DNA of 64,000 nucleotides. It comes from Improbicoccus devescovinae. Lineage in GTDB: Bacteria; Bacillota; Clostridia; Oscillospirales; Acutalibacteraceae. Position 1 is the first letter of the stretch, and every line of letters begins with the position of its first letter. Made by a program: the position numbers and the translations under genes. Shown in pieces: positions 25,149 through 34,311 of the stretch. Where the stretch lies: contig BSWA01000002.1 in NCBI GenBank assembly GCA_036245095.1, positions 186,001-250,000 on the forward strand, given 5' to 3'. The notes below the pieces were generated by a model. It was not told the DNA's origin. It searched no databases and worked only from the letters and a program-made list of their open reading frames with translations.

Positions 25149-26429
25149 ATGAATCAACGGTTAATATTGAGCCTAGATGAAAATGCTAATTTTTCTTATC
25201 TAAAATGCTCAAAATTCAAAAGTGATTTGATTTCTTTTAATATGTTTTTACCATTGGAAAGAGAAAAAGTTTCAAGATTTGCTGTGTTACCTGGAATTTT
25301 AGCTCATGAGTGTGCTATGTATCCTACGTTTGTTGAGTTTAATAAAAAAATTGAAGAATTATACGGGGCCAATATCTCGACTGATATTTCTAAAATAGGT
25401 GATTATCAGTTATTAAGTATTTATGCTTCGTCAATAAATAAAAAATTTACAATTGAGAAATCTGACATCATGAGTGAACTTTCGGATTTATTAATTGAAT
25501 TAGTTTTTAATCCGAATATTGATAGCGTAAATGGGTTTAATGATCTTACTGTTGCAATAGAAAAACATGAAAATATTGAAAATATAAAAGCTGAATTAAA
25601 CGATAAACGTTGTTATTCTTTGGCTCAGTGTGACCGGCTGATTTTTGGAAATCAAAAAGGAAGTATTAATAAATATGGCGATATTGATGAAATAAATAAG
25701 ATAACTCCAAAGATTATGTTAGAAACTTATAAAGAAGTTATTAGTACAGCTCATATTGAAATCATGATGATTTCTGATATTGCTTATGATGAAATTTATG
25801 AAAAATTTAAAAATAAAATTTCAAAAATTGATCGCAAGCCAAAAATAATATTTAAAAATGAGCTTAAAAAACATGAAAATTGTAAGATTAAACGTAAAAA
25901 TGAAGTTATGGATGTTAGTCAAAGTAAGCTTGTAATTGGGTGTACTACCGAGGTAGCTGCTCCGTCTGATGAAATGTTCGCTATGAGTTTAGTCTCATAT
26001 ATTTTAGGTGGGACTTTAAATTCGAAATTGTTCCTAAATGTCAGAGAAAAATTAAGTTTATGTTATTATTGTAGTTCACACTATACAAAAAGTATAGGTA
26101 TGTTTTATATAGAGAGTGGAGTCGAATTTAAAAATTTGGAACAAGCTGAAATTGAAATTTTAAATCAACTTGAGTCTATAAAATCGGGTGATATCACTGA
26201 TGAAGAACTTTCAAATGTTCTTAAATATATAACTCAGATATTCAAAAGTACAGAAGATAGCTTAAGCGGCATAGAATCGTGGTATATTTACCAAATAGTT
26301 AGTGGATTAGCGTATACTCCTGATGAATTCTCGAATAGGATTTCAAAAGTCACAAAAGAAGAAATTGTGAAAACATCACAAAAAGTTAAAGTTAATTGTG
26401 TTTATATTTTAAGTAATCAGCCGGTTTAA
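25149..26429 (+). CDS. M16 peptidase-like protein, YmfF type (probably inactive subunit)
   Basis: A 426-residue insulinase-fold protein. The N-terminal half aligns with YmfF-type proteins (YLKCSKFKSDLISFNM, LPGILAHECAMYP, IEELYGANISTDISK). The HxxEH zinc motif is absent, as expected for the non-catalytic member of a pair. The C-terminal half has LGGTLNSKLFLNVREKLSLCYY, the substrate-binding R/Y region that completes the active chamber. The ATG at 25149 follows AGGAAGTG with good spacing; an in-frame TTG at 25089 is less likely. The catalytic partner is immediately downstream. Confidence 0.85.
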   Translation: MNQRLILSLDENANFSYLKCSKFKSDLISFNMFLPLEREKVSRFAVLPGILAHECAMYPTFVEFNKKIEELYGANISTDISKIGDYQLLSIYASSINKKFTIEKSDIMSELSDLLIELVFNPNIDSVNGFNDLTVAIEKHENIENIKAELNDKRCYSLAQCDRLIFGNQKGSINKYGDIDEINKITPKIMLETYKEVISTAHIEIMMISDIAYDEIYEKFKNKISKIDRKPKIIFKNELKKHENCKIKRKNEVMDVSQSKLVIGCTTEVAAPSDEMFAMSLVSYILGGTLNSKLFLNVREKLSLCYYCSSHYTKSIGMFYIESGVEFKNLEQAEIEILNQLESIKSGDITDEELSNVLKYITQIFKSTEDSLSGIESWYIYQIVSGLAYTPDEFSNRISKVTKEEIVKTSQKVKVNCVYILSNQPV

Positions 26430-26487
26430 TAATTTTTTTATTTCAAAATTTTTAAAATGTTTTCGCGAATAAAAAGGAGCGATTAAT

Positions 26488-27789
26488 TTGAAAAACACAA
26501 GAATTCTAAACGAAAATATAATTTCAAGTTCGGGAATTGACGAAAAATATTTTTTTATTAAACACGAGTCTGGTCTAAGTATTTATTTGCATCCTAAGGT
26601 AGATTATAACTCAGCATATGCGATTTTTGGTAGTCGATATGGATCTATAAATGAAGTATACAAAAATGCAGAAGATAAAATCATAAAAACTCCTGCAGGA
26701 GTGGCTCATTACCTAGAACATAAATTATTTGAAAGCGAAGAATGTGATGCTTTTAAGCTTTATGCAAAAACAGGAGCCTCTGCTAATGCATATACGTCTT
26801 ATGATAAAACAGCATATTTATTTTCTTGTAACGAAAATTTCATGGATTCTTTTAAAATTTTGGTTAATTTTGTACAAGAACCATATTTTACAAATGAGAA
26901 CGTCGAAAAAGAACGCGAAATCATAGCTCAAGAGATAAAAATGTACGAAGACAATCCTAGTTGCAGAGTAAATTTAAATATGCTAAAGTCTTTATATCAG
27001 CATCATCCGGTGCGAAACGACATCGCAGGCACGATTGAGTCTATTTCCCAAATTAATCCTGAAATATTATACAACTGTTATAATTCATTTTATAATCTTA
27101 ATAATATGGTATTATGTATAGTTGGAAATTTTGATTCAGATTTAGTATTAGAATATTTACAAAAAAGTCTAAAAACTGGGCAGACAACAAATTTAGTAAA
27201 AGCTATATTTCCAGACGAGCCAGATAGCGTAAGTAAGTCGTTTATTTCAGAAGAAATGGAGGTACTTACTCCAATTTTTAATCTGGGATTTAAACAAAAA
27301 ATAAATACAACATATTTAAGTCCTAAAGAAATGATAGCATCTGAGATTGCTCTTTGTGCATTGACTTTAAAATCCAACAAATTATATAACGAATTAATAA
27401 ATAAAGAATTAATTAACAATTCAAGTTTTTCTTGTGAGAATTTTGTAGGTCCCAATTTTTTTTCTACAATTTTTTCTGGGGAATCAAAAGATCCGCAATG
27501 TACCGCCGAAATTATTTATAATCATACTGAGAAATTAATGACTTATGGACTTGAAAGAGATATTTTTGAGCGAGCAAAAAAATGCATATATGCAGAAAGC
27601 ATAAGTTCATTTAATAACATATCAAATATAGCAAATATGATTTTGGATTTTTATTTTTCTGGCTACGAAATGTTTGATTTTATTGAAAATATATCAAATA
27701 TTAAGCTTGATGAGTTAAATTATATTATAAATAACAAATTCAGAAGAGATCATTCAACACTTTCGGTTATAAACTCGATAAAAAAATAA
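26488..27789 (+). CDS. M16 zinc metallopeptidase, YmfH type
   Basis: A 433-residue insulinase-family peptidase. The inverted zinc motif HxxEH is present as HYLEH (residues 74-78), and the third ligand region appears as EREIIAQEIKMYED. AAAGGAGCG precedes the TTG start at 26488. The pair resembles the ymfF-ymfH pair of Bacillus; substrates are not known from the sequence. A small flavoprotein gene follows after four bases. Confidence 0.9.
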   Translation: MKNTRILNENIISSSGIDEKYFFIKHESGLSIYLHPKVDYNSAYAIFGSRYGSINEVYKNAEDKIIKTPAGVAHYLEHKLFESEECDAFKLYAKTGASANAYTSYDKTAYLFSCNENFMDSFKILVNFVQEPYFTNENVEKEREIIAQEIKMYEDNPSCRVNLNMLKSLYQHHPVRNDIAGTIESISQINPEILYNCYNSFYNLNNMVLCIVGNFDSDLVLEYLQKSLKTGQTTNLVKAIFPDEPDSVSKSFISEEMEVLTPIFNLGFKQKINTTYLSPKEMIASEIALCALTLKSNKLYNELINKELINNSSFSCENFVGPNFFSTIFSGESKDPQCTAEIIYNHTEKLMTYGLERDIFERAKKCIYAESISSFNNISNIANMILDFYFSGYEMFDFIENISNIKLDELNYIINNKFRRDHSTLSVINSIKK

Positions 27790-27793
27790 AAAA

Positions 27794-28309
27794 ATGAAAA
27801 ATTTAACAATTTTTTTATCATCTCCTAACGAAACCGGTATTACAATGAAGTTCGTTGTTAAATTTTTAGGAAGAAATATATTAAATTCTAAAAAAAAATT
27901 AATAAATTTTGTTTATTTATACAAAAAAAATATAAAACCGTGTTATGATTGTGGATTTTGTACAAAATATAATTTATCATGTTCTATTAAGTCTGATGAT
28001 ATGTATGAGATTTATAATTTCCTGGAGACTTCGGAAATTTTAATATTTGCTTCACCAATTTATAATTTTGGATTCCCAGCTCCATTAAAATTATTGCTTG
28101 ATAGATGTCAAATTTATTATCATAATAAATACCGAAAAAAAATATTTGCCTCCAACAGAAAAGCCATATTATTAATAACTGGAGGATCTTCTAATGGAAT
28201 TGGAATCGACATTATGGAACATCAGATTCATGTTATTTGCAGTCTTTTAGGTATTAAATTTCTAAGTTTTATTTGTATTTTAGGCACTGATAAAATAATT
28301 AAATTTTAA
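27794..28309 (+). CDS. NAD(P)H-dependent FMN reductase / flavodoxin-like protein
   Basis: A 171-residue flavodoxin-fold protein of the FMN reductase / iron-sulfur flavoprotein group. The signature KPCYDCGFC (CxxCxxC-like) and the FASPIYNFGFPAPLKLLLDR block, which binds the flavin, are visible. The N-terminal loop TIFLSSPNETGIT replaces the usual GSPR motif. It probably serves in electron transfer or redox defence. Its start lies four bases after the M16 stop, so it is likely translationally coupled. The exact electron donor cannot be told. Confidence 0.75.
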   Translation: MKNLTIFLSSPNETGITMKFVVKFLGRNILNSKKKLINFVYLYKKNIKPCYDCGFCTKYNLSCSIKSDDMYEIYNFLETSEILIFASPIYNFGFPAPLKLLLDRCQIYYHNKYRKKIFASNRKAILLITGGSSNGIGIDIMEHQIHVICSLLGIKFLSFICILGTDKIIKF

Positions 28310-28337
28310 TTAAATATAATATTTTTTTTGGTGATAT

Positions 28338-29603
28338 ATGAATTTTTTTATTAAAACTCTAGGTTGTAAAGTTAACAATTGTGATTCAGATATTATAATT
28401 AAAAATCTAGTTTTAAATAAATTAATTAATATTAATAATATAAAACTTGCAGATATAATTATTATTAACTCTTGTGCAGTGACCGCCGAAAGTGTCAGGA
28501 AAACGCGCCAAGTTATTCGGAAATATAGAAGAATGGCTCCAGAAGCAGTTATTGTTCTTACAGGTTGCAGTGCAGATATTATAAAAAAAGAAGATAATAA
28601 CGAAATTTTGACAAAAATAGATATAATAATTTCAAATTTTGAAAAATTTAATATATTAAAAATATTAAAAAACCACAAAATATTAGGGAATTATCCTGTT
28701 TTTTTAGAAGATATTAATAAATTAAATATAAACACAAGATCAAGAGCATTTTTAAAAATTGAAGAAGGATGTGAAAATTTTTGTTCATATTGTATAATTC
28801 CATATTTAAGAGGTCCGGTTAAATCTAAGTCTCTCGAAGACATACAGAAAGAAGCTTATGAATTAAAATTAAATAATTTCACAGAAATAGTTCTAGTTGG
28901 CATTAATTTATGTGCATATGGAACAGATATAAATATTAATTTAATTGATGCCATCGAAGTTGTAAATAAATTTTTTTCACGAATTCGTCTTGGTTCACTT
29001 GATCCGTATTTTTTTATTGATAATAACCAAAAAAATAATTTTTTTTTGGAATATATTACAAAAAATAAAAATATATGTCCAAGTTTTCATTTATCTTTAC
29101 AAAGTGGCAGCAACAAAATTTTAGAAAAAATGAACAGGAAATACACTCGGGAGAATTATATTAAAATCACAGAAAAAATCAAGAATAATATCCCAAATTC
29201 CACTATTACTACGGACGTAATTATAGGATTCCCTGGAGAAACTGAAGAAGATTTTAAAAAAACTGTTGAAATTATAGAATACTGTAATTTTTTAAAAGTA
29301 AACGTTTTCCCTTTTTCAGCCCGAATAGGAACCGCTGCATATTCGCTTGATAACAAAATTGATGAACAGACGAAAAAAATTAGAGTCAAAAAAATTTTAG
29401 AAATTTCTGATATCAAATCAAGACTAGAAATAAATAAATTTATAAATCAAGAATTCAATGTTATGTTTGAAAAAACAGTATCTGAAAATATTTACTCAGG
29501 ATACACAGAAAATTATATAAAAATACACAAATATAGTGCAGAGAATTTGTATAAAAAGACGGAAAAAATTATATTAACACCAGAAATAATTTTATATAAT
29601 TAA
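28338..29603 (+). CDS. mtaB: tRNA t6A37 methylthiotransferase MtaB
   Basis: A radical-SAM enzyme that converts t6A to ms2t6A at tRNA position 37. The N-terminal MTTase domain contributes three Cys (TLGCKVNNCDS, NSCAVTAES, LTGCSAD). The radical SAM cluster motif CENFCSYC lies near residue 147, followed by RGPVKSKS, a MtaB feature. A short TRAM-like C-terminus closes the 421-residue protein. GGTGA precedes the ATG. It works downstream of the TsaB-dependent t6A pathway. Confidence 0.93.
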   Translation: MNFFIKTLGCKVNNCDSDIIIKNLVLNKLININNIKLADIIIINSCAVTAESVRKTRQVIRKYRRMAPEAVIVLTGCSADIIKKEDNNEILTKIDIIISNFEKFNILKILKNHKILGNYPVFLEDINKLNINTRSRAFLKIEEGCENFCSYCIIPYLRGPVKSKSLEDIQKEAYELKLNNFTEIVLVGINLCAYGTDININLIDAIEVVNKFFSRIRLGSLDPYFFIDNNQKNNFFLEYITKNKNICPSFHLSLQSGSNKILEKMNRKYTRENYIKITEKIKNNIPNSTITTDVIIGFPGETEEDFKKTVEIIEYCNFLKVNVFPFSARIGTAAYSLDNKIDEQTKKIRVKKILEISDIKSRLEINKFINQEFNVMFEKTVSENIYSGYTENYIKIHKYSAENLYKKTEKIILTPEIILYN

Positions 29604-29629
29604 TAATGAACTAAAAGAGGTTTTATAAA

Positions 29630-30082
29630 TTGAAATGTCCAAATTGTCTGTCCGAGAACAACAAAGTAGTAGAATCCAGAGGTACTGATGATGGGGAACG
29701 CATACGTCGCCGCCGTGAATGTCTAGATTGTACCAAACGGTTTACAACGTATGAAGTAATCGAAAATATACCTGTAATTATAATAAAAAAAGACGGCTCG
29801 CGTGAATTTTTTGATTACAAGAAATTATTTAATGGAATTTTAAAAGCCTGCCAAAAGCGTCCAATTTCGCTTGATACAATTAAAAACATATCAAAAGAAA
29901 TTGAAGCAAAAATACAGAACAAGCTCGATGTAGAAGTTAATTCAAGTATTATAGGTGAACTAGCGATGAATTCACTCCGAAAAATAGACGAAGTTGCCTA
30001 TGTGCGTTTTGCATCTGTTTACAGGCAATTCAAAGATGTCAATGACTTCATGGATGACTTAAAAAATTTAATTAATAAATAA
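29630..30082 (+). CDS. nrdR: Transcriptional repressor NrdR
   Basis: NrdR is the nucleotide-sensing repressor of ribonucleotide reductase genes. The N-terminal zinc ribbon (MKCPNCLSENNKVVESR ... RRECLDCTKRFTTYE) and the ATP-cone (VIIIKKDGSREFFDYKKL) are complete. The length of 150 residues is typical. Translation starts at a TTG preceded by AGAGG. No nrd gene is in the window. Confidence 0.96.
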   Translation: MKCPNCLSENNKVVESRGTDDGERIRRRRECLDCTKRFTTYEVIENIPVIIIKKDGSREFFDYKKLFNGILKACQKRPISLDTIKNISKEIEAKIQNKLDVEVNSSIIGELAMNSLRKIDEVAYVRFASVYRQFKDVNDFMDDLKNLINK

Positions 30083-30086
30083 CTTG

Positions 30087-30320
30087 CTATAAATTTACGA
30101 GCAATCTTTCGATATATTTAACCAAACCATCTAAAGGCTGAGCGATATCCACAGCATCTGGTTCTAATGTAATATCGAATTCCGCCTGAACAGATGAAAC
30201 GAAATCCGCAACATCTAAAGAATCGGCACCCAAATCCTGCAAGCTTGTTTGCAGATTAATTTCATCATCTTCCACATTAAACTGTTCACATAAAAGAGTT
30301 TTTACTTTTTCAAAAACCAT
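30087..30320 (-). CDS. acpP: Acyl carrier protein
   Basis: A 77-residue acyl carrier protein for fatty acid synthesis. DLGADSLDVADF holds the Ser that takes phosphopantetheine. The ATG at 30320 follows GGAGGA with correct spacing; longer frames extend into the promoter. It is convergent with nrdR, the two stops lying 5 bases apart, and divergent from the small gene at 30558. Confidence 0.96.
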   Translation of the reverse strand: MVFEKVKTLLCEQFNVEDDEINLQTSLQDLGADSLDVADFVSSVQAEFDITLEPDAVDIAQPLDGLVKYIERLLVNL

Positions 30321-30375
30321 AAAAATCCTCCAATTTTTAAAACATATTTTATAATTAATTATATTCACTATACGA

Positions 30376-30403
30376 AATATATTATTATTAAAATTTATGT
30401 CAA
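30376..30403 (-). promoter_or_regulatory. Promoter of acpP
   Basis: On the minus strand TTGACA (30403-30398) is followed after 16 bases by TATATT (30381-30376), about 55 bases before the ATG. Confidence 0.6.
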
Positions 30404-30557
30404 GTAGCGCAAGCATAAAATACAAATTTAGCGAGAACTCGTGCGATTTTTCGAAAACTTAAAATTTATTTGTAATAAATTATATTAAAAATATATTTTT
30501 TCACATTCTTCCTTTTATAATTATTTCAATATAATATTTTAGGAGAGGAAATTGCGT

Positions 30558-30743
30558 TTGAATCTTAAAATAACATATTCATTTATGTCTGATTTTAATA
30601 GTATTTATATTTTTCAATATATCAATAGTCTGATAATATTTTTATATAAATGCACTAAAATATCTAAAAATTTTAGATTTTTTTTTACAAAATGTACTAT
30701 TTTATTTTGTTATATTCTACCTGTCAATTTTTTAAAAAAATAA
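30558..30743 (+). CDS. Possible 61-residue hydrophobic peptide
   Basis: AGGAGAGG at 30541-30548 lies nine bases before a TTG that opens a frame of 61 codons. The product is rich in Phe, Ile, Lys and Tyr with four Cys and no recognisable domain, and its composition is close to what A/T-rich noise would give. The good ribosome-binding site is the only strong support. Confidence 0.3.
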   Translation: MNLKITYSFMSDFNSIYIFQYINSLIIFLYKCTKISKNFRFFFTKCTILFCYILPVNFLKK

Positions 30744-30767
30744 TAGAAATAAATATCATAATTTTGA

Positions 30768-30796
30768 TTGACATTTTATTTTAGTAGATGTATTAT
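30768..30796 (+). promoter_or_regulatory. Promoter of rodA
   Basis: TTGACA (30768-30773) and TATTAT (30791-30796) are spaced by 17 bases; AAAGGATG follows before the start at 30839. Confidence 0.65.
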
Positions 30797-30838
30797 AAAA
30801 TAAATTAAAAATATTTTTTGTTGAATTAGAGGTAAAGG

Positions 30839-31981
30839 ATGCGCATTTTAGAAGGTTTATACAAAAAAATAAAATTATCAGATAAGTTTTTATGGCTTTG
30901 GACAACGATAACCTTATTGTATGGTTTTTTGTTAATAATAAGTGCATCGCGAAATTCTATCATAAATTTTTGTAGATCCCAAGGAATAGCTATCTTAATT
31001 GGGTTTTCTGCCATGTTTATATTTCAGTTTATAAATTACAAAAAAATAATAGAAAAATGGAAATTTATATCTATATTGTCTATATTGTTAATGTTATACA
31101 CTCTGATTTTCGGCATAAATATTACAGGCATATCGGGAGTCAACGCCAAAGCGTGGATTCAAATTCCAGGCGGATTCAGTTTTCAGGCTTCGGAGCTAGT
31201 AAAAATCGGATTTATATTAACGCTGGCGAAGCACTTGTCATATTTGAAAAAAAAATTATTACTTAATCGGCCTAAAGAGCTATTGCTTCTGGTTTTGCAT
31301 TTATTAATCCCTGTGGTGTTTGTGCATTTACAAGGCGACGATGGCGCCGCGATCGTGTTTTTGTGCATATTTTTGTTTATGACATTTATGTTGGGTATAA
31401 AATTCAGATATTTTTTATTAATTTCCGCAGTTTTTGTATGCATGTTGCCTATAATGTGGAATTATATTTTAGCTCCATATCAAAAAAGCAGGATAATAAA
31501 TCAATTTAATCCTGAAAATGACTCCCTCGGTATGGGTTATCAGCAAATTCAAGGGAAGCTTTCGATAGGCTCTGGAGGTTTCTTTGGTAAGGGGCTTTTT
31601 AATGGTGATCGCGTAAATGACGGCATTGTTCCTATTCAAGAGAGTGATTTTATTTTTACAGTTGCAGGCGAAGAATTGGGATTTTTTGGATGCTTCTCAA
31701 TAATAATGCTAATATTTACTATTATATTTAGAATAATAAAAATAATAAAAAATTGCACAGATTCTGCTGGGATTTACGTGTGTTTTGGTTTAATTGGACT
31801 AATTGCTTGCCAGACAATTTTGAATTTGGGCATGTGTTTGAGTTTGGTTCCAGTTATTGGAGTAACTTTGCCATTTTTTAGTGCAGGGGGGTCATCGCTA
31901 ATTTGTCTGTGTATAGGCATAGGTATTTTGCAGAATATTAATATCCAACAAGCTTATTATGAAAATGAATTTTTGATTTAA
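30839..31981 (+). CDS. rodA: SEDS peptidoglycan polymerase RodA/FtsW family
   Basis: A 380-residue multi-spanning glycosyltransferase that polymerises lipid II. About ten hydrophobic segments are visible. SEDS blocks include KAWIQIPGGFSFQASELVKI, LQGDDGAAIVF with the catalytic Asp, and PIQESDFIFTVAGEELGFFG, closing with LPFFSAGGSSLI. The PIQESDFIF form resembles RodA more than FtsW. It stands alone with its own promoter. Together with MreC it indicates an elongation machinery. Confidence 0.88.
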   Translation: MRILEGLYKKIKLSDKFLWLWTTITLLYGFLLIISASRNSIINFCRSQGIAILIGFSAMFIFQFINYKKIIEKWKFISILSILLMLYTLIFGINITGISGVNAKAWIQIPGGFSFQASELVKIGFILTLAKHLSYLKKKLLLNRPKELLLLVLHLLIPVVFVHLQGDDGAAIVFLCIFLFMTFMLGIKFRYFLLISAVFVCMLPIMWNYILAPYQKSRIINQFNPENDSLGMGYQQIQGKLSIGSGGFFGKGLFNGDRVNDGIVPIQESDFIFTVAGEELGFFGCFSIIMLIFTIIFRIIKIIKNCTDSAGIYVCFGLIGLIACQTILNLGMCLSLVPVIGVTLPFFSAGGSSLICLCIGIGILQNINIQQAYYENEFLI

Positions 31982-32029
31982 ATTTTAATTTTTTTGCCAA
32001 TGAGTTTGTCGATTGTTAAATATTCATAA

Positions 32030-34228
32030 TTATCTTGCATAAATAACATGATTTATATCTATTTTTTTTATTTGATAAATCCCATTTGGAGGTGCTATAA
32101 TATCTTCTGACACTTTGAAACAAGCAAAATTGGGATCCGGAATTATTTTCAAAGCTTTAACGGAATAAATATATTCTGATTTTTCTAAAATAGCAAAAAT
32201 CTCACTACTCATAAGTGGCTGACCTATTTTTTTGTTCAAATTAAATATAAATTCTTCTATTTTAGAGATTAATATGTTATTATTTTTGGATTTAAAATTC
32301 GAATTCACGTAAATATTTGCGAATATGCTTATTATAATATTTTTTATGTCAATTATTTTTATTTGAGTATTAATTAGTCTATATTTATTTAGTCTTCGAA
32401 TTATATTTTTACGATAACTTTCTGGTAGCGTTGGCCTATTTCCACATCGGGCTACTATGCCTATAATTTTTGATGCCGAACTGCTTTTTTGCGTTTTTTC
32501 TGAATAACCTGCGATAACAGCTACACTTGTTATTATTAAACCTGGTGTATTCATAACTATTTTTATATAATCGTTTTCTGTAACTGCGCGTTTTTTCCCT
32601 AAAAAAAGTTCCAAACCGCGCTGCCAGGTGTTAAACAGCGAGGCATTTCCTCGGCCTCCTTTAGCTTCTGTTATTTGCGTGATCCTCGCGTTGCTTAATG
32701 TTTCATTTTCTGTTATTACTTTTTTTATAGAATGTGATTTTATGTTCGATTTCTCTTGCTCTGTAAATGCTAAATTACAAAGTCTTATGTTTTTTCTACC
32801 ATTTTTAGGGATTAATCCTTTTACATTGTCTCCGAAAAATATAACATTAATATTCTCTTCAAATACAAATTTTTTGTCAGTTTTAGACAAATAAAAAAAA
32901 TCATCAGACCTTTCCCATATATCAAATGCTAATTTATTATTCGATTCTTCGCCTACCAGAAGTTTAAAATCTTTATATATTGGAATGCCATCATATGATA
33001 TGTTAAACATTTGGCCAGAATAGCCGAGCCCATTGCCGATAATCATTTTTGGCCTAATATAATTTGAATATAAAATTATCATGAGGACGTCTTTATTATA
33101 TTTAAATTTTTTGATAAAATTTATATTTTCTAAAGTAACTACAATTTCTCCCTTGACTTTGTCGATTTTTTTAGTAAAATTTCTATATTCTATCCATTTA
33201 TCCTCGGGACTTTTATAATAAATCAAAACATTACCGTAAATCGCAAGATGATGCGAAATTGTAATATTTGGGTCAATATATTTTATTTTATTATTATTAG
33301 TATGCATTTTTTGTTTTACCATTTGGTGTTTTTTCACAATAATCTTTTCACAATGCGTATCTTTTTGTTCAATTTCAAAAACATTTGTTAAAACTTTTGT
33401 TATTTGCGGTGCGAAATCATAGTCAGAACTGATTAATTCGACTTTTATGCAATACAGACCCTCCTGATCTGGAGGCAACATTTCGCCATCAATTTTTAGT
33501 CGTATTATACCAGAAAAAATAAAATTATATGTTAAATCTGTTACATTTATCTTATGCCAGCCTATTTTTTTATTTTTTTTACCGAAATATTTCCACTCGA
33601 CAATCGCCATAGGATCAAAATCTTTTTTTATTGGATTCCGATTGAATTCGGGCTCTAAAAATATTTCAAAATATATATTTATGAGCTTATCCATTGGAAA
33701 CGGTTTGTCAAAATTGATGCAAAAATTTTGTACAGTTCTTGAATCTGGAATTTTAACAGGATTCTTCCCAAATAATAAAAATTTTTTAGAGCCATCAAAT
33801 TTGTAATATTCTTCTTCTTTGGAGAATTCTGGATTTGTGAATTTTATACTTAATATTTGTGAATTTATGAGATTTTCTTGGTTAATATTCTCAAAAATCA
33901 TATCATCGGCCAGCCATTTTGTCCCTATAGGAACTTGCAAACATGGTGCATCTGCATCAAGATTTGTAACCTCAAGCAATGTTTTTGATCCGCGATTTTT
34001 CTCGAATTTTATACCTAATAATCTTAATAATTTTACGCCTAATAATGGAGAAATTTTGTTTAAATACTCGCGCTGGACATAAATAAGCCAGACTAATAAT
34101 TCTAGAATCGTCACGCCTGGATCAGATTCACCTTTGTAAGTCCATTTGGGATTTAACTCAATTTTTGCTTTAGCTTCTTCTAAAATTTGTTTAATAGGTT
34201 TGTCGTTTAAATTTTCAAGATTAATCAT
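32030..34228 (-). CDS. Contractile injection system baseplate protein (gpJ/TIGR02243-like)
   Basis: A 732-residue homologue of the putative baseplate assembly proteins found in extracellular contractile injection systems. The N-terminus has SDPGVTILELLVWLIYVQREYLNK and LGVKLLRLLGI, typical of this family. The C-terminal third contains the gpJ-like core with RAVTENDYIKIVMNTPGL. It would join baseplate wedges around the spike. In known loci this gene sits directly beside the tail-protein-I gene; here pckG, a SpmA-like gene and repeats separate them. No sheath, tube, spike or ATPase gene is in the window, so the rest must be elsewhere or lost. Confidence 0.85.
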   Translation of the reverse strand: MINLENLNDKPIKQILEEAKAKIELNPKWTYKGESDPGVTILELLVWLIYVQREYLNKISPLLGVKLLRLLGIKFEKNRGSKTLLEVTNLDADAPCLQVPIGTKWLADDMIFENINQENLINSQILSIKFTNPEFSKEEEYYKFDGSKKFLLFGKNPVKIPDSRTVQNFCINFDKPFPMDKLINIYFEIFLEPEFNRNPIKKDFDPMAIVEWKYFGKKNKKIGWHKINVTDLTYNFIFSGIIRLKIDGEMLPPDQEGLYCIKVELISSDYDFAPQITKVLTNVFEIEQKDTHCEKIIVKKHQMVKQKMHTNNNKIKYIDPNITISHHLAIYGNVLIYYKSPEDKWIEYRNFTKKIDKVKGEIVVTLENINFIKKFKYNKDVLMIILYSNYIRPKMIIGNGLGYSGQMFNISYDGIPIYKDFKLLVGEESNNKLAFDIWERSDDFFYLSKTDKKFVFEENINVIFFGDNVKGLIPKNGRKNIRLCNLAFTEQEKSNIKSHSIKKVITENETLSNARITQITEAKGGRGNASLFNTWQRGLELFLGKKRAVTENDYIKIVMNTPGLIITSVAVIAGYSEKTQKSSSASKIIGIVARCGNRPTLPESYRKNIIRRLNKYRLINTQIKIIDIKNIIISIFANIYVNSNFKSKNNNILISKIEEFIFNLNKKIGQPLMSSEIFAILEKSEYIYSVKALKIIPDPNFACFKVSEDIIAPPNGIYQIKKIDINHVIYAR

Positions 34229-34311
34229 AAAATTTTAGCTCCACAAATTTTACTGAATTTATATATTATATACATAAATTAGTTTTACCTATTAGAACTT
34301 TTTAATTCATG